Part shown: in pieces, positions 19,022 to 27,739 of the stretch
Position numbering within the stretch: the first letter of the stretch is position 1
Layout of the letters: each line of letters opens with the position of its first letter
Assembly: GCF_965221685.1 (NCBI RefSeq)
Contig: NZ_OZ244907.1
Direction: 5' to 3' (one strand)
Source of the DNA: Palauibacter sp022826685
GTDB lineage: Bacteria > Gemmatimonadota > Gemmatimonadetes > Palauibacterales > Palauibacteraceae
Length of the DNA: 64,000 nt
Position numbers and translations under genes: made by a program
The notes under the pieces: model-generated
What the model saw: the letters and a program-made list of their open reading frames with translations, nothing else
What the model was told of the DNA's origin: nothing
Databases searched by the model: none

Positions 19022-21952
19022 ATGACGGGATTCGGAGTTCGTTTCGGTCGTAATACCAGGCGTGGAACCTTTCTTCTGGCGGCGATCATCGCGTTCGGGG
19101 CTCTTCCCGGCGCCGCCTTGGCCCAGGGGCGAATCGCGGGCACGGTCACCGATGCGGCCACGGGCGCACCCCTGGCGGCTGTGCTGGTCGAGGCTGCAAA
19201 CGCCCAGGATGCGGTAGCGGCACGGACGACGACCGGCCCGGGCGGCACGTACGTCCTCGACGGCATTGCAGCCGGTGCCTATTCGGTTCGATTCGTCTCG
19301 CCGGGTTGGACGACCGTCGTCATGGAATCGCAGTCCGTGACGTCGGGACAGACGACGACGGTATCGGCGACCATGGAGGAGCGGGCCTACGAGATCAACC
19401 CGCTTACCGTGACAGCCTCCCGTACCTTCGAGAAGGCGCTCGATGCGCCCGCCGCCGTGGAGGTCGTATCAACGCGCGACCTCGAGGAACGGCAGGTCAC
19501 GTCTCCCGTGGAACACGTGGAGCAGCAACCCGGCGTAAACGTGGGCCGCACCGGGATCCGCGGCCGCACGGCGGTGCTGCGCGGCTTCAACAACATCTTC
19601 TCCGGCCGCACGCTGTTCATGACGGACAACCGGATCGCGCGCGTGCCGTCGCTCCGCGTGAACATCTTCTACCTGAACCCGACGTCGGAACTCGACATGG
19701 AGCGGGTCGAGACCGTGCTGGGCCCGGGATCGGCCCTCTACGGCCCGAACGCGGCGGGGGGCGTCGTCCACTACATGACGAAGTCGCCGATCCGCTCGCC
19801 CGGGGCGACGTTCTCCGTCGGTGGCGGACTCCGTCAGCAGGGGGACGATGGGGGGATCGGCAGCGGTCCCATTCAGGGCGGAGACGCGGGGCTGTTCCAG
19901 TTCGACGGACGCATCGCGGTAGCCCCGAGCGACAAGTTCGGGTTCAAGATTTCCGGGCAGTATTTCGACGCGACCGAATACGCCTTCACCGATCTCGTCG
20001 AGGCACAGGTGGCGGGCGCCGGGCAGGCCTGCATCGGAGCCGGGTTCGACCCCACCTCCCCGGCCTGCGGGCCGTTCACTTCGGGGCTCGACCTGACGAA
20101 TCCGGCGGATCAGGGCGTGCTGGCCCAGTCCGCCCGCAATGCGGCGATGGGGCGCGATGACGGGCACCGGAACTGGGGCGTGGACGCGCGCATGGACTTC
20201 GAGCCGTCGCCGGGGACGTCGCTCGTACTGGCTGCCGGACGGAACGTAGCCGCCCAGGCGACGGAACTCACCGGGCTGGGCGCGTCCAACGTCACCAACT
20301 GGGGCGTCACCTACGGGCAGGCCCGTCTCCGGCACAGGGATCTGTTCGCGCAACTCTTCTACAACTACAACACGAACGACGAGACCTTCCTCCTCCGTAA
20401 CGGGCGCCCGCTCTTCGACAACTCATCGCTTCTGGTCGGGCAACTCCAGTACCAGTCGCGGATCGGATCTGCCCACCGGTTCATCTACGGGGTGGACTAC
20501 CTCGGGACGAACCCGGACAGCAAGGGGACGATCAACGGGGTGTTCGAGGACGACGACGAGACGACCGAGGTCGGCGGCTACGTCCAGTGGGAATGGGCGC
20601 TGAGCCCGAAGTTCGACTTCACCGGCGCCTTCAGGTACGACTACAACAGCAACCTCGCGGATCCCGTCTTCTCGCCGCGCGCCGCCCTGGTCTTCAAGCC
20701 GGACGCCTCGAACTCGTTCCGGCTGACCTTCAACCGGGCGTTCTCGACGCCCACGTCCACGAACCAGTTCCTGGACATCTCGGGCGGAACGATCCCCATC
20801 ACGGGCACGCCGTTCTTCTACGACCTGCGCGCCACCGGTTCCGGCGGCAACGGTTACTCGTACATGCGGGAGAACGGGATCCCCATGCACATGTCGCCCT
20901 TCAACGTACTGAGCGGCGGAAGTGCGCGGCAGTTCCTGCCGACCACGACGGCCCAGTTGTGGTCCACCGCGGTGGGTCTTCTCGGCGCCGCCTATCCGGA
21001 CCTGGCTCCGCTGGCGCCTTTGATCCCTGTCCCGTCGGCGGACCAGGTGGGCGTCCTGGCGCTGCTGCTCGACACGGAGGTCGCGGGTGGTGCCGCGCCG
21101 CCGCCGGGCTGCGTGGCGCCCCCGTTCTGCGAGGCGGTGGACCTCGCGAACCTCCAGGACATCGCGGCGCTGGGGCCGACGGTCAGCAACACGTTCGAGT
21201 TCGGGTACAAGGGAGTATTCGGGGACAACGTCTCCGTCGGCGCCAACGCCTGGTTCACCCGCTACGACAGCTACATCGCGCCCCTCCGGCTGCTCTCGCC
21301 ACACGTCTTCCTCAACGGCCCGCAACTGGGGACGTATCTGTCGGGCGTGTTCCGACAGCTCGTCGGCGTGGCGTTCCCGAACGAAGCCACAGCCTTGGGG
21401 ACGGCGCAACTCATTGCCACCGAGGCAGCGAAGATTCCGCTTGGGACCGTGACTCCGACGAGCGTCGGAGGCACCGCCTCGGCGCTGGCGCTCGGGTACC
21501 AGGATGCCGGCGGGTTCGACGTGATGGGGGGCGAACTGGGCGCCGGCTTCCTCCTGAGCGATCAGCTGGAGATGGCCACATCCCTCTCGTTCATCGACCG
21601 GAACACCTTCGAGACCGCCGGCGAACTTCTGAGCGAGGTGTCGCTGAACACGCCGACCGTCCGCGGGACCGCGTCGCTCACGTACCGGAACGACGATTCG
21701 GGGGTCAACGGGGGCCTGCGATTCCGGGCGCAGAACGGCTTTCCCTTCAACTCGGGACCGTGGGTGGGCGACCTCGCCGCCATCACCACGCTGGACGCGA
21801 ATTTCGGGTTCCGCATTCCGGGGTACGAGGACCTCTGGTTCCAGGTGGACGTGTCCAACGTCTTCGACAAGGCGTACCAGAGCATGCTGGGGGCGCCGGC
21901 GATCGGCCGCGTGGTGCTCGCCCGGATGCGCTGGGACTTCAACCCGTTCTAG
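19022..21952 (+). CDS. TonB-dependent outer membrane receptor
   Basis: A 976-residue receptor. After a signal peptide ending near ALAQGR, residues about 35-120 form a carboxypeptidase-regulatory-like domain (IAGTVTDAATGAPLAAV). A plug domain follows, with VEVVSTRDLEERQV, GVNVGRTGIRGRTAVLRGF and ERVETVLGPGSALYGPNAAG, and the rest is the beta barrel ending in an aromatic residue (WDFNPF). It imports a scarce ligand using TonB-ExbBD energy; the ligand is not evident. No SusD partner is adjacent. It is transcribed alone toward the tRNA-Leu gene, with a strong hairpin between them. Confidence 0.93.
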   Translation: MTGFGVRFGRNTRRGTFLLAAIIAFGALPGAALAQGRIAGTVTDAATGAPLAAVLVEAANAQDAVAARTTTGPGGTYVLDGIAAGAYSVRFVSPGWTTVVMESQSVTSGQTTTVSATMEERAYEINPLTVTASRTFEKALDAPAAVEVVSTRDLEERQVTSPVEHVEQQPGVNVGRTGIRGRTAVLRGFNNIFSGRTLFMTDNRIARVPSLRVNIFYLNPTSELDMERVETVLGPGSALYGPNAAGGVVHYMTKSPIRSPGATFSVGGGLRQQGDDGGIGSGPIQGGDAGLFQFDGRIAVAPSDKFGFKISGQYFDATEYAFTDLVEAQVAGAGQACIGAGFDPTSPACGPFTSGLDLTNPADQGVLAQSARNAAMGRDDGHRNWGVDARMDFEPSPGTSLVLAAGRNVAAQATELTGLGASNVTNWGVTYGQARLRHRDLFAQLFYNYNTNDETFLLRNGRPLFDNSSLLVGQLQYQSRIGSAHRFIYGVDYLGTNPDSKGTINGVFEDDDETTEVGGYVQWEWALSPKFDFTGAFRYDYNSNLADPVFSPRAALVFKPDASNSFRLTFNRAFSTPTSTNQFLDISGGTIPITGTPFFYDLRATGSGGNGYSYMRENGIPMHMSPFNVLSGGSARQFLPTTTAQLWSTAVGLLGAAYPDLAPLAPLIPVPSADQVGVLALLLDTEVAGGAAPPPGCVAPPFCEAVDLANLQDIAALGPTVSNTFEFGYKGVFGDNVSVGANAWFTRYDSYIAPLRLLSPHVFLNGPQLGTYLSGVFRQLVGVAFPNEATALGTAQLIATEAAKIPLGTVTPTSVGGTASALALGYQDAGGFDVMGGELGAGFLLSDQLEMATSLSFIDRNTFETAGELLSEVSLNTPTVRGTASLTYRNDDSGVNGGLRFRAQNGFPFNSGPWVGDLAAITTLDANFGFRIPGYEDLWFQVDVSNVFDKAYQSMLGAPAIGRVVLARMRWDFNPF

Positions 21953-21996
21953 CGTCGGGCGCCTCCCTGGCGGGGGGCCGCAGCTTGGTTGCGAAG

Positions 21997-22035
21997 GAAG
22001 GGGGTGCGGGGGGCTGGACCCTCCGCACCCCCTTC
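21997..22035. terminator. Strong hairpin, probable bidirectional terminator
   Basis: A 13-bp perfect inverted repeat (GAAGGGGGTGCGG and CCGCACCCCCTTC) with a 13-base loop lies between the convergent ends of the TonB receptor gene and the tRNA-Leu gene. The stem is long and GC-rich; no T-run follows on either side, so classical intrinsic termination is not certain. Confidence 0.6.
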
Positions 22036-22051
22036 GACCATCGAAGCCACA

Positions 22052-22136
22052 TGCCGGGGGTGGGGCTCGAACCCACACGGGGATGGACCCCTTCGGATTT
22101 TAAGTCCGATGCGTCTGCCAATTCCGCCACCCCGGC
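22052..22136 (-). tRNA. tRNA-Leu (anticodon UAA)
   Basis: An 85-base tRNA folds on the minus strand. The acceptor stem pairs GCCGGGG with CCCCGGC and is followed by discriminator A. The anticodon stem UCGGA/UCCGA encloses loop CUUAAAA with anticodon UAA. A long variable arm (GGGG/CCCC) marks class II tRNA-Leu, and the T loop is TTCGAGC. The CCA end is not encoded. It decodes UUA, a rare codon in GC-rich genomes. Confidence 0.95.
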
Positions 22137-22285
22137 GCGTTCGGCGGGGCCCGAAAGCTAACGCCTCGGCGGCGGGCGGGGCAGCCGGGCCGGGTCCGGT
22201 ATCGCTCGCCCACCGGGTCGTCTCGCCTTGCGAACCACGCGGCGGCGGGCCCAGCATGGGTCAGGGACTTCGCCGGGAGGCCGCC

Positions 22286-22933
22286 ATGAACCGATGCCCG
22301 AAACGACGCTTCCTGCCAGGGTTCGCCACGCTGCCGCTGCTGCTGTTGACCGCCGGCGCCGGGTTCGCCCAGGCACACCCCAACCCCGCCACGCCCGACT
22401 CGCTGCGCCAGATCCAGACGATGGAGCCGCGCATCGGGCCGCCGGGCACCGCGGTCAGCCTCTACACCGAGAATATCCCGCTCCAGGCGAGGGTCGTCGT
22501 CGGCCTGGGCGCCATCGGCACGGGCTTCGAGGAACTCGGGACCGGCGATCAGGGCGAGTTCGGCGAGATCGGCGCCACCGTGAACGTGCCGGAGACGGCG
22601 ACGTGGGACCGCGCGGTCGTCTTCATCATCTTCAACGGAAACTTCGCGCCGACGGGGCTCTCCGATCCGTTCCACGTGACCGATGCGGACGGTCGGATTC
22701 AGCGCACCGGCACGATCTCCGGGCAGGAGAACGGCTGCGTGACGTTCCAGGATCGGGACGGATACTTCTACACGCTGGCCGGCGACCTGGGAGACGCCGG
22801 GACCGGGGATCACTTCATCGTGGAAGGGGCCGCGTCGCGTTCCGTCGCCTGCCCGAACGCGGACACGATCGAGGTCGACCGCATGGAAGAAACGGAACCG
22901 GTCGAGCGTCCCCGCCCGGAGCCGTTCAGCTAA
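22286..22933 (+). CDS. Small exported protein of unknown function
   Basis: A 215-residue protein with GGGAGG five bases before ATG 22286 and a signal peptide ending at GFAQAH. The mature part starts with a segment like an IPT/TIG beta domain (MEPRIGPPGTAVSLYTENIP), then a short Gly/Asp region. A compact C-terminal beta domain follows (SGQENGCVTFQDRDGYFY, then GTGDHFIVEG) resembling small OB-like DUF5818-type domains. No enzymatic motif is seen. The frame is open slightly farther upstream, but the chosen start is the only one with a SD and a clean signal peptide. Confidence 0.7.
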   Translation: MNRCPKRRFLPGFATLPLLLLTAGAGFAQAHPNPATPDSLRQIQTMEPRIGPPGTAVSLYTENIPLQARVVVGLGAIGTGFEELGTGDQGEFGEIGATVNVPETATWDRAVVFIIFNGNFAPTGLSDPFHVTDADGRIQRTGTISGQENGCVTFQDRDGYFYTLAGDLGDAGTGDHFIVEGAASRSVACPNADTIEVDRMEETEPVERPRPEPFS

Positions 22934-22975
22934 CAGCCCGCGGCACCCCCCGCGTCAGCGCCGCCGGCGGGCGCC

Positions 22976-23071
22976 TCAGCGCCTGGACGAGCCGGTGACT
23001 TCGACGAGAAAGATGACGAGCAGCGTGATCAGGACGGGGATGGCGAGGAGCCATTCCTGCAGTTCGGGCAT
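22976..23071 (-). CDS. 31-residue single-span membrane miniprotein downstream of dut
   Basis: A short frame encodes 31 residues: an acidic/aromatic start MPELQEWLL, one hydrophobic helix (AIPVLITLLVIFLV) and a basic end SSRR. An AAGGAG lies eight bases before the ATG, stronger than most SDs here. It begins 12 bases after the dut stop on the same strand and is therefore probably co-transcribed with dut. It is below usual gene-calling thresholds. Function unknown; such hydrophobic small proteins often regulate membrane partners. Confidence 0.62.
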   Translation of the reverse strand: MPELQEWLLAIPVLITLLVIFLVEVTGSSRR

Positions 23072-23083
23072 CGTGTCTTCTCC

Positions 23084-23614
23084 TTATCGTTGGCCGGTGC
23101 TGCCGAGTCCGCCCGCGCGATCCGTCGAGATCGAGACGGACCCCTCCTCCCAGCGCGCGACCTCGTACTTGTGGAGGACGACCTGGGCGATCCGTTCGCC
23201 GTGTTCGATCCGAATGGGGTGCGGCGCCGAGTTCAGGACGAGGACGAACCACTCGTCCGGATAGTCCGCGTCCACGGTACCGGGCGCGTTGGGCACCGTG
23301 AGCCCGCGCTTCCAGGCGAGCGACGAGCGCATGCGAATCTGCGCCTCATAGCCGTCCGGCAGGCGGGCGCGGAAGCCCGTCGGCACGAGCGCACGGTCGC
23401 CAGCCTCGAGTTCGATCGACAGCCGACCCTCCTCTCCGCGCGTCGGGTGCACGGGGGTGGTTTCACGGCTCGTGCTTCGGTGGACTCGGACAGGGCCGCA
23501 CGTCAGGTGCGCCCGGATGTCGTAGCCGGCCGACTGTTCCGTGGCGCGTGTCGGAACCCGGACACCGTCCGCCAGCTTCTCGAAAATGACGCGGGCGCCG
23601 TTGGCGTCGGACAA
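23084..23614 (-). CDS. dut: dUTP diphosphatase
   Basis: A 176-residue trimeric-type dUTPase. It hydrolyses dUTP to dUMP and pyrophosphate, keeping uracil out of DNA and supplying thymidylate synthesis. The five family motifs are present: EQSAGYDIRA, RMRSSLAWKRG, NAPGTVDADYPDEW with the catalytic Asp, GERIAQVVLHKY and GGLGSTGQ. Differences from the usual form are a roughly 25-residue insertion between motifs 1 and 2 and a Ser in the usual RSGLA motif. It lies 29 bases after the FMN reductase gene on the same strand. Confidence 0.92.
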   Translation of the reverse strand: MSDANGARVIFEKLADGVRVPTRATEQSAGYDIRAHLTCGPVRVHRSTSRETTPVHPTRGEEGRLSIELEAGDRALVPTGFRARLPDGYEAQIRMRSSLAWKRGLTVPNAPGTVDADYPDEWFVLVLNSAPHPIRIEHGERIAQVVLHKYEVARWEEGSVSISTDRAGGLGSTGQR

Positions 23615-23643
23615 GAACCCTCGCTCCCGTCTTCAGGAAAGGT

Positions 23644-24234
23644 CTATCGGAACCGGTACGCCCATTCTGCGGCGGCGGACATGAATCTGTCGAGGTGCTT
23701 CCCGGTCGTTCCGTCCGCCAACTCGAGATCATCGTCGAACACGGCGCTCGCCCCAGACAGCAGGACGCGGGGCTGCGGCATGACGTGGGCGTTGAGCCCC
23801 GCGAGCGACTCGCGCAGGGAGCGCTGGGCCAACGCCGTCCCCAGGCGGCCGGGCGTCGCCCCCATGATCGCGACCGGCTTCCCATCCCACGCCTGCGGTC
23901 GGGGCGGTCGCGACCCCCAGTCAACGGCGTTCTTGAGCACGGCCGGCAGACCCCCGTTGTACTCGGGGGTGGCCAGCAGTACGAGGTCCGCCGCATGCAC
24001 GGCGGCCTTGAATTCCGCCACCACATCGGGATCGCCCGCGGCCTCCACGTCTCCGTCGTAGAACGGGAGCCGGGACGGATCAAAATCCCGGATCTCGACG
24101 CCTTCCGGCGCCCGCGCGACGGCGGCCCGCAGGAGCGCCCGGTTGAACGACCGGTGGCGGCAGCTGCCCGCGATGGCGAGCACGGAAAGCGACGCCGGAT
24201 CCGACGCCGAGGCTGAATCTGTTCGGTGTGTCAT
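23644..24234 (-). CDS. NADPH-dependent FMN reductase-like flavoprotein
   Basis: A 196-residue flavodoxin-fold protein with the FMN phosphate loop AGSCRHRSFNRALL and the signature ATPEYNGGLPAVLKNAVDW, as in ChrR/YieF and SsuE-type NAD(P)H:FMN/quinone reductases. A GATPGRLG loop follows. It probably reduces quinones, azo compounds or metals, or supplies reduced flavin; the substrate cannot be told. It is divergent from the amidohydrolase gene across a 99-base gap and precedes dut. Confidence 0.87.
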   Translation of the reverse strand: MTHRTDSASASDPASLSVLAIAGSCRHRSFNRALLRAAVARAPEGVEIRDFDPSRLPFYDGDVEAAGDPDVVAEFKAAVHAADLVLLATPEYNGGLPAVLKNAVDWGSRPPRPQAWDGKPVAIMGATPGRLGTALAQRSLRESLAGLNAHVMPQPRVLLSGASAVFDDDLELADGTTGKHLDRFMSAAAEWAYRFR

Positions 24235-24333
24235 GGGCCGGAGAGTGCGCCGCGCAGGGACCGCGCGCAAATTGCAAGGCTCCCCGGCGCAGCAACGTTT
24301 CCGCGGGAACATCACACTTCGAGGAGCCGTCCG

Positions 24334-27300
24334 ATGAATCCGACGAAACAGTCTTCGTTCGTGAACCGCCTGATGCTCGCCGTCACCCCGTACGCCCTTT
24401 CGCTTGCGCTCCCGGTCGCTACCGCAGGCGCGGCGGCCGCCCAGCAGGCCTCGAACGGAGACGCGGAGCCGGAGAACGAAAACCTCCCGCTGCCCGTCGA
24501 CCGCACGGTGCCGATGGACATGACGGTGGGGAGCTGGATTTCTCTCGACGTGAGCCCGGACGGCGAGACGATCGTCTTCGATTACCTCGGCGATCTCTTC
24601 ACGATCCCGATCGGCGGCGGGGATGCGACGCAACTCACGTCGGGGATGGCCTTCGACGCCCAGCCCCGCTTCTCTCCCGATGGCACGCGGATCGTCTACA
24701 CGTCGGACCATGACGGCGGGCAGAACATCTGGGTCCGCTCCCTCGACGGCTCCGACACGACGCAGATCTCGAAGGGCTCCGCCAACCGTGCCGAGTCTCC
24801 CGAGTGGCTTCCGGACGGCGACTACATCGTCGCGTCGATGGGCGGCTTCCGCGGGGGCGGGCTGCCGAAGCTCAAGCTGTTCCACGTGGACGGCGGGAGC
24901 GGCATCCAGCTCGTCTCGGAACCGGACAACCTGAAGATGCTCGGGGCCGCGGTCTCCTCCGACGGCCGCTACATCTGGTACGCGCGCCGGAGCGGAGACT
25001 GGACGTACAACGCGCAGTTTCCGCAGTACCAACTCGAAGCGTACGACCGCCAGTCGGGCGAACGATACACCCGCTCCTCGCGATATGGCTCCGCGATCCG
25101 GCCCGTGCTCTCGCCCGACGGCCGCTGGCTCGTGTTCGGCACGCGCCACGACGCACACACGGGGCTCATGATCCGCGACCTCGAAAGCGGCGACGAGCGC
25201 TGGCTCGCCTATCCCGTGCAGCACGACGACCAGGAGTCGCGGGCCACGCTGGACGCGCTCCCCGGCATGTCGTTCACGCCGGACTCCCGGCACCTCGTCG
25301 CCTCCTACGGCGGGAAGATCTGGAAGCTTCCGGTCGAGGGCGGCGACGCGGAGGAGATTCCCTTCCGCGTCCGGTTCGACCTCACGCTGGGACCGAGGGT
25401 CGACTTCGACTATCCGATCGAGGACACGCCGACCTTCACCGTGCGCCAGATCCGCGACGCGGCGCCCTCCCCCTCCGGCGACCGGCTCGCCTTCACCGCG
25501 CTCGACCGCCTCTGGGTGTCGGACGCCGACGGCTCGAGCGCCGAACGCCTCACCGACGCGGACATGTCGGAGCACTTCGCGACCTGGTCGCCGGACGGCG
25601 ATTGGATCGCGTACTCGACGTGGGACGGGACCGAGGGGCACCTCTACAAGACGCGCGCGGACGGCGGCGGGGACCCGGTGCGGCTCACGCGCGACGCGGC
25701 GACGTACTTCGCCCCCGCCTGGGGCCCCAACGGCCGGATCGTGGCGGTGCGCGGCCTGGTGCGGGCCTACGAGACGCAGGGCGAGGGCGGCGCGCCGGGC
25801 ACCGAGATCGTGTGGGTGTCCGCCGACCCGGACGGCTCCGATGGCGGACCAGCCACGCTCATCGCGCCCACCGACGGACGGGCGAATCCCCATTTCGTGG
25901 AGGAGAACGACCGCATCCACCTCTTCCGCTTCCCCGACGCGCTCGTCTCGATTCGCTGGGATGGGACGGACGAGAAGGAACACGTGAAGGTGCGCGGGCC
26001 CACGCCTCAGGGCTCGACGCAGGGCCTGTCTCCCTCGACCATCGAGATGGCGCCGCGCGGCGACCAGGCCCTGGCGGAGATCCAGCGCGAGATCTACACC
26101 GTGACGGTGCCGCGCGCCGGCGTGACCCCGACGATCAATGTCTCGAACCCGGACAACGCCTCCTTCCCGGCGCGCCGCGTCACCGAGATCGGCGGCGAGT
26201 TCCCCGCCTGGAGCGGCGATGGCCGCACCGTGCACTTCTCGCTCGGCAACGCCCACTTCTCCTATGACCTCGATGCCGCGCGGGCTTACGAAGACAGCGT
26301 GGAGGCGGCCGAAGCCGAGGAAGAGGCCGACGAGGAGACGGATGAAGAGGCCGGAGCGGAGGCCGCGGAGGAGGAAGAAGAGGAGACCGAAGAGGAAGCG
26401 GAGGACGAGGGTTATCGGGCGGCGGAACACCGGATCCTCATAGAGGCGCCGCGCGACATCCCCACGGGCGTCGCGGTGCTTCGCGGCGGGCGCGCGATCA
26501 CGATGAACGGCGACGAGGTGATCGAGAACGCGGACATCGTCATCCGCGACAACCGCATCGAGGCGGTTGGAGCGAGCGGCTCCGTCGACGTTCCAGGCGA
26601 CGCCGTCGTCTTCGACATCAGCGGACGGACGGTCGTCCCGGGCTTCGTGGACACCCACGCGCACCTGCGTGCACGCGACCAGCTCCACCGGACGGACGTG
26701 TGGCCGTACCTCGCCAACCTCGCGTACGGAGTGACGACGACGCGCGACCCGCAGACCGGGAACACGGAGGTCCTCTCCTACGCGGACATGGTCCGGGCCG
26801 GGAGCATTCTCGGGCCGCGGGTCTACTCCACGGGGCCGGGCGTCTTCTGGCAGGACGGGATCGACACCGAGGAGGAGGCGATGAACGTCCTCTCCCGGTA
26901 CGCGGACTACTTCGACACGAAGACGATCAAGATGTACGTCTCGGCCGCCAGGAAGGGGCGGCAGCACATCATCATGGCGGCCCGCGAACTCGGGCTCATG
27001 CCGACGACGGAGGGGTCGCTCAACCTCCGGCAGAACCTCACGGAGACGATCGACGGCTATCCCGGGCTCGAGCACTCCATCCCCATCTTCCCGGTATACG
27101 ACGACTACGTGCGGCTGTTCGCGGAGACGGGCCGGGTCTACACGCCGACGCTGCTCGTGTCGTACGGGGGGCCGTGGGCGGAGAACTACTTCTATTCCCG
27201 CGAGAACCCGCACGACGATTCGAAGCTGCGCCGCTTCGTCCCGCACGACGAGGTGGACTCGCGCACGCTGCGCCGGGCGCAGTGGTTCCGCGAGGACCAG

Positions 27301-27723
27301 CACGTGTTCTCGCGACACGGGGAGTTCGTGAGGGACCTCGTCGAGGCGGGCGGGAAGGCGGGCGTGGGGAGCCACGGCCAGCTGCAGGGGCTCGGCTACC
27401 ACTGGGAGCTGTGGTCCATGGTGCCCGACGACATGGACGAGCACGACGCGCTGCGCATGGCGACGATCTTCGGCGCCGAGGCGATCGGGCTCGACCTGGA
27501 CCTCGGCTCGATCGAGGCGGGCAAGCTCGCCGACCTCGTGATCCTGACCGCGAACCCGCTGGACGACCTGCGCAACACGAACGCGATCGAGCAGGTGATG
27601 CTGAACGGGCGCCTGTACGACGGGGACACGCTGGACGAGATCCATCCCCGGCAGCGGCCGCTGGCCCCGCTCTGGTGGTGGGACGACGAGCCGGAGGGTC
27701 TCCCGGGCGTAGCGTCCCGCTGA
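24334..27723 (+). CDS. Exported amidohydrolase with N-terminal TolB-like propeller
   Basis: A 1129-residue protein with a signal peptide ending at AAAQQA and a GAGGAG SD. Residues about 60-640 form TolB/DPP-like beta-propeller repeats (SLDVSPDGETIVFDY, QPRFSPDGTRIVYTS, FATWSPDGDWIAYSTW). A Glu/Asp-rich linker (about 660-695) separates a metal-dependent amidohydrolase domain (about 710-1110) with the HxH ligand motif VDTHAHLRA, GVTTTRDPQTGN, the GVGSHGQLQGLG strand and the closing IEAGKLADLVIL. The family includes imidazolonepropionase-like and isoaspartyl or prolidase-like peptidases; these fusions are common in Gemmatimonadota. It probably cleaves exogenous peptides or cyclic amides. Confidence 0.9.
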   Translation: MNPTKQSSFVNRLMLAVTPYALSLALPVATAGAAAAQQASNGDAEPENENLPLPVDRTVPMDMTVGSWISLDVSPDGETIVFDYLGDLFTIPIGGGDATQLTSGMAFDAQPRFSPDGTRIVYTSDHDGGQNIWVRSLDGSDTTQISKGSANRAESPEWLPDGDYIVASMGGFRGGGLPKLKLFHVDGGSGIQLVSEPDNLKMLGAAVSSDGRYIWYARRSGDWTYNAQFPQYQLEAYDRQSGERYTRSSRYGSAIRPVLSPDGRWLVFGTRHDAHTGLMIRDLESGDERWLAYPVQHDDQESRATLDALPGMSFTPDSRHLVASYGGKIWKLPVEGGDAEEIPFRVRFDLTLGPRVDFDYPIEDTPTFTVRQIRDAAPSPSGDRLAFTALDRLWVSDADGSSAERLTDADMSEHFATWSPDGDWIAYSTWDGTEGHLYKTRADGGGDPVRLTRDAATYFAPAWGPNGRIVAVRGLVRAYETQGEGGAPGTEIVWVSADPDGSDGGPATLIAPTDGRANPHFVEENDRIHLFRFPDALVSIRWDGTDEKEHVKVRGPTPQGSTQGLSPSTIEMAPRGDQALAEIQREIYTVTVPRAGVTPTINVSNPDNASFPARRVTEIGGEFPAWSGDGRTVHFSLGNAHFSYDLDAARAYEDSVEAAEAEEEADEETDEEAGAEAAEEEEEETEEEAEDEGYRAAEHRILIEAPRDIPTGVAVLRGGRAITMNGDEVIENADIVIRDNRIEAVGASGSVDVPGDAVVFDISGRTVVPGFVDTHAHLRARDQLHRTDVWPYLANLAYGVTTTRDPQTGNTEVLSYADMVRAGSILGPRVYSTGPGVFWQDGIDTEEEAMNVLSRYADYFDTKTIKMYVSAARKGRQHIIMAARELGLMPTTEGSLNLRQNLTETIDGYPGLEHSIPIFPVYDDYVRLFAETGRVYTPTLLVSYGGPWAENYFYSRENPHDDSKLRRFVPHDEVDSRTLRRAQWFREDQHVFSRHGEFVRDLVEAGGKAGVGSHGQLQGLGYHWELWSMVPDDMDEHDALRMATIFGAEAIGLDLDLGSIEAGKLADLVILTANPLDDLRNTNAIEQVMLNGRLYDGDTLDEIHPRQRPLAPLWWWDDEPEGLPGVASR

Positions 27724-27739
27724 CGGAGAAGGCGGACCG

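Noticed and set aside
23644..27645. A 1333-residue open frame on the minus strand opposite the amidohydrolase
   Set aside because: It lacks protein-like composition (Arg, Val, His and Pro rich) and family motifs, and is the usual antisense shadow in GC-rich DNA; only its last part, from 24234, is the real FMN reductase.
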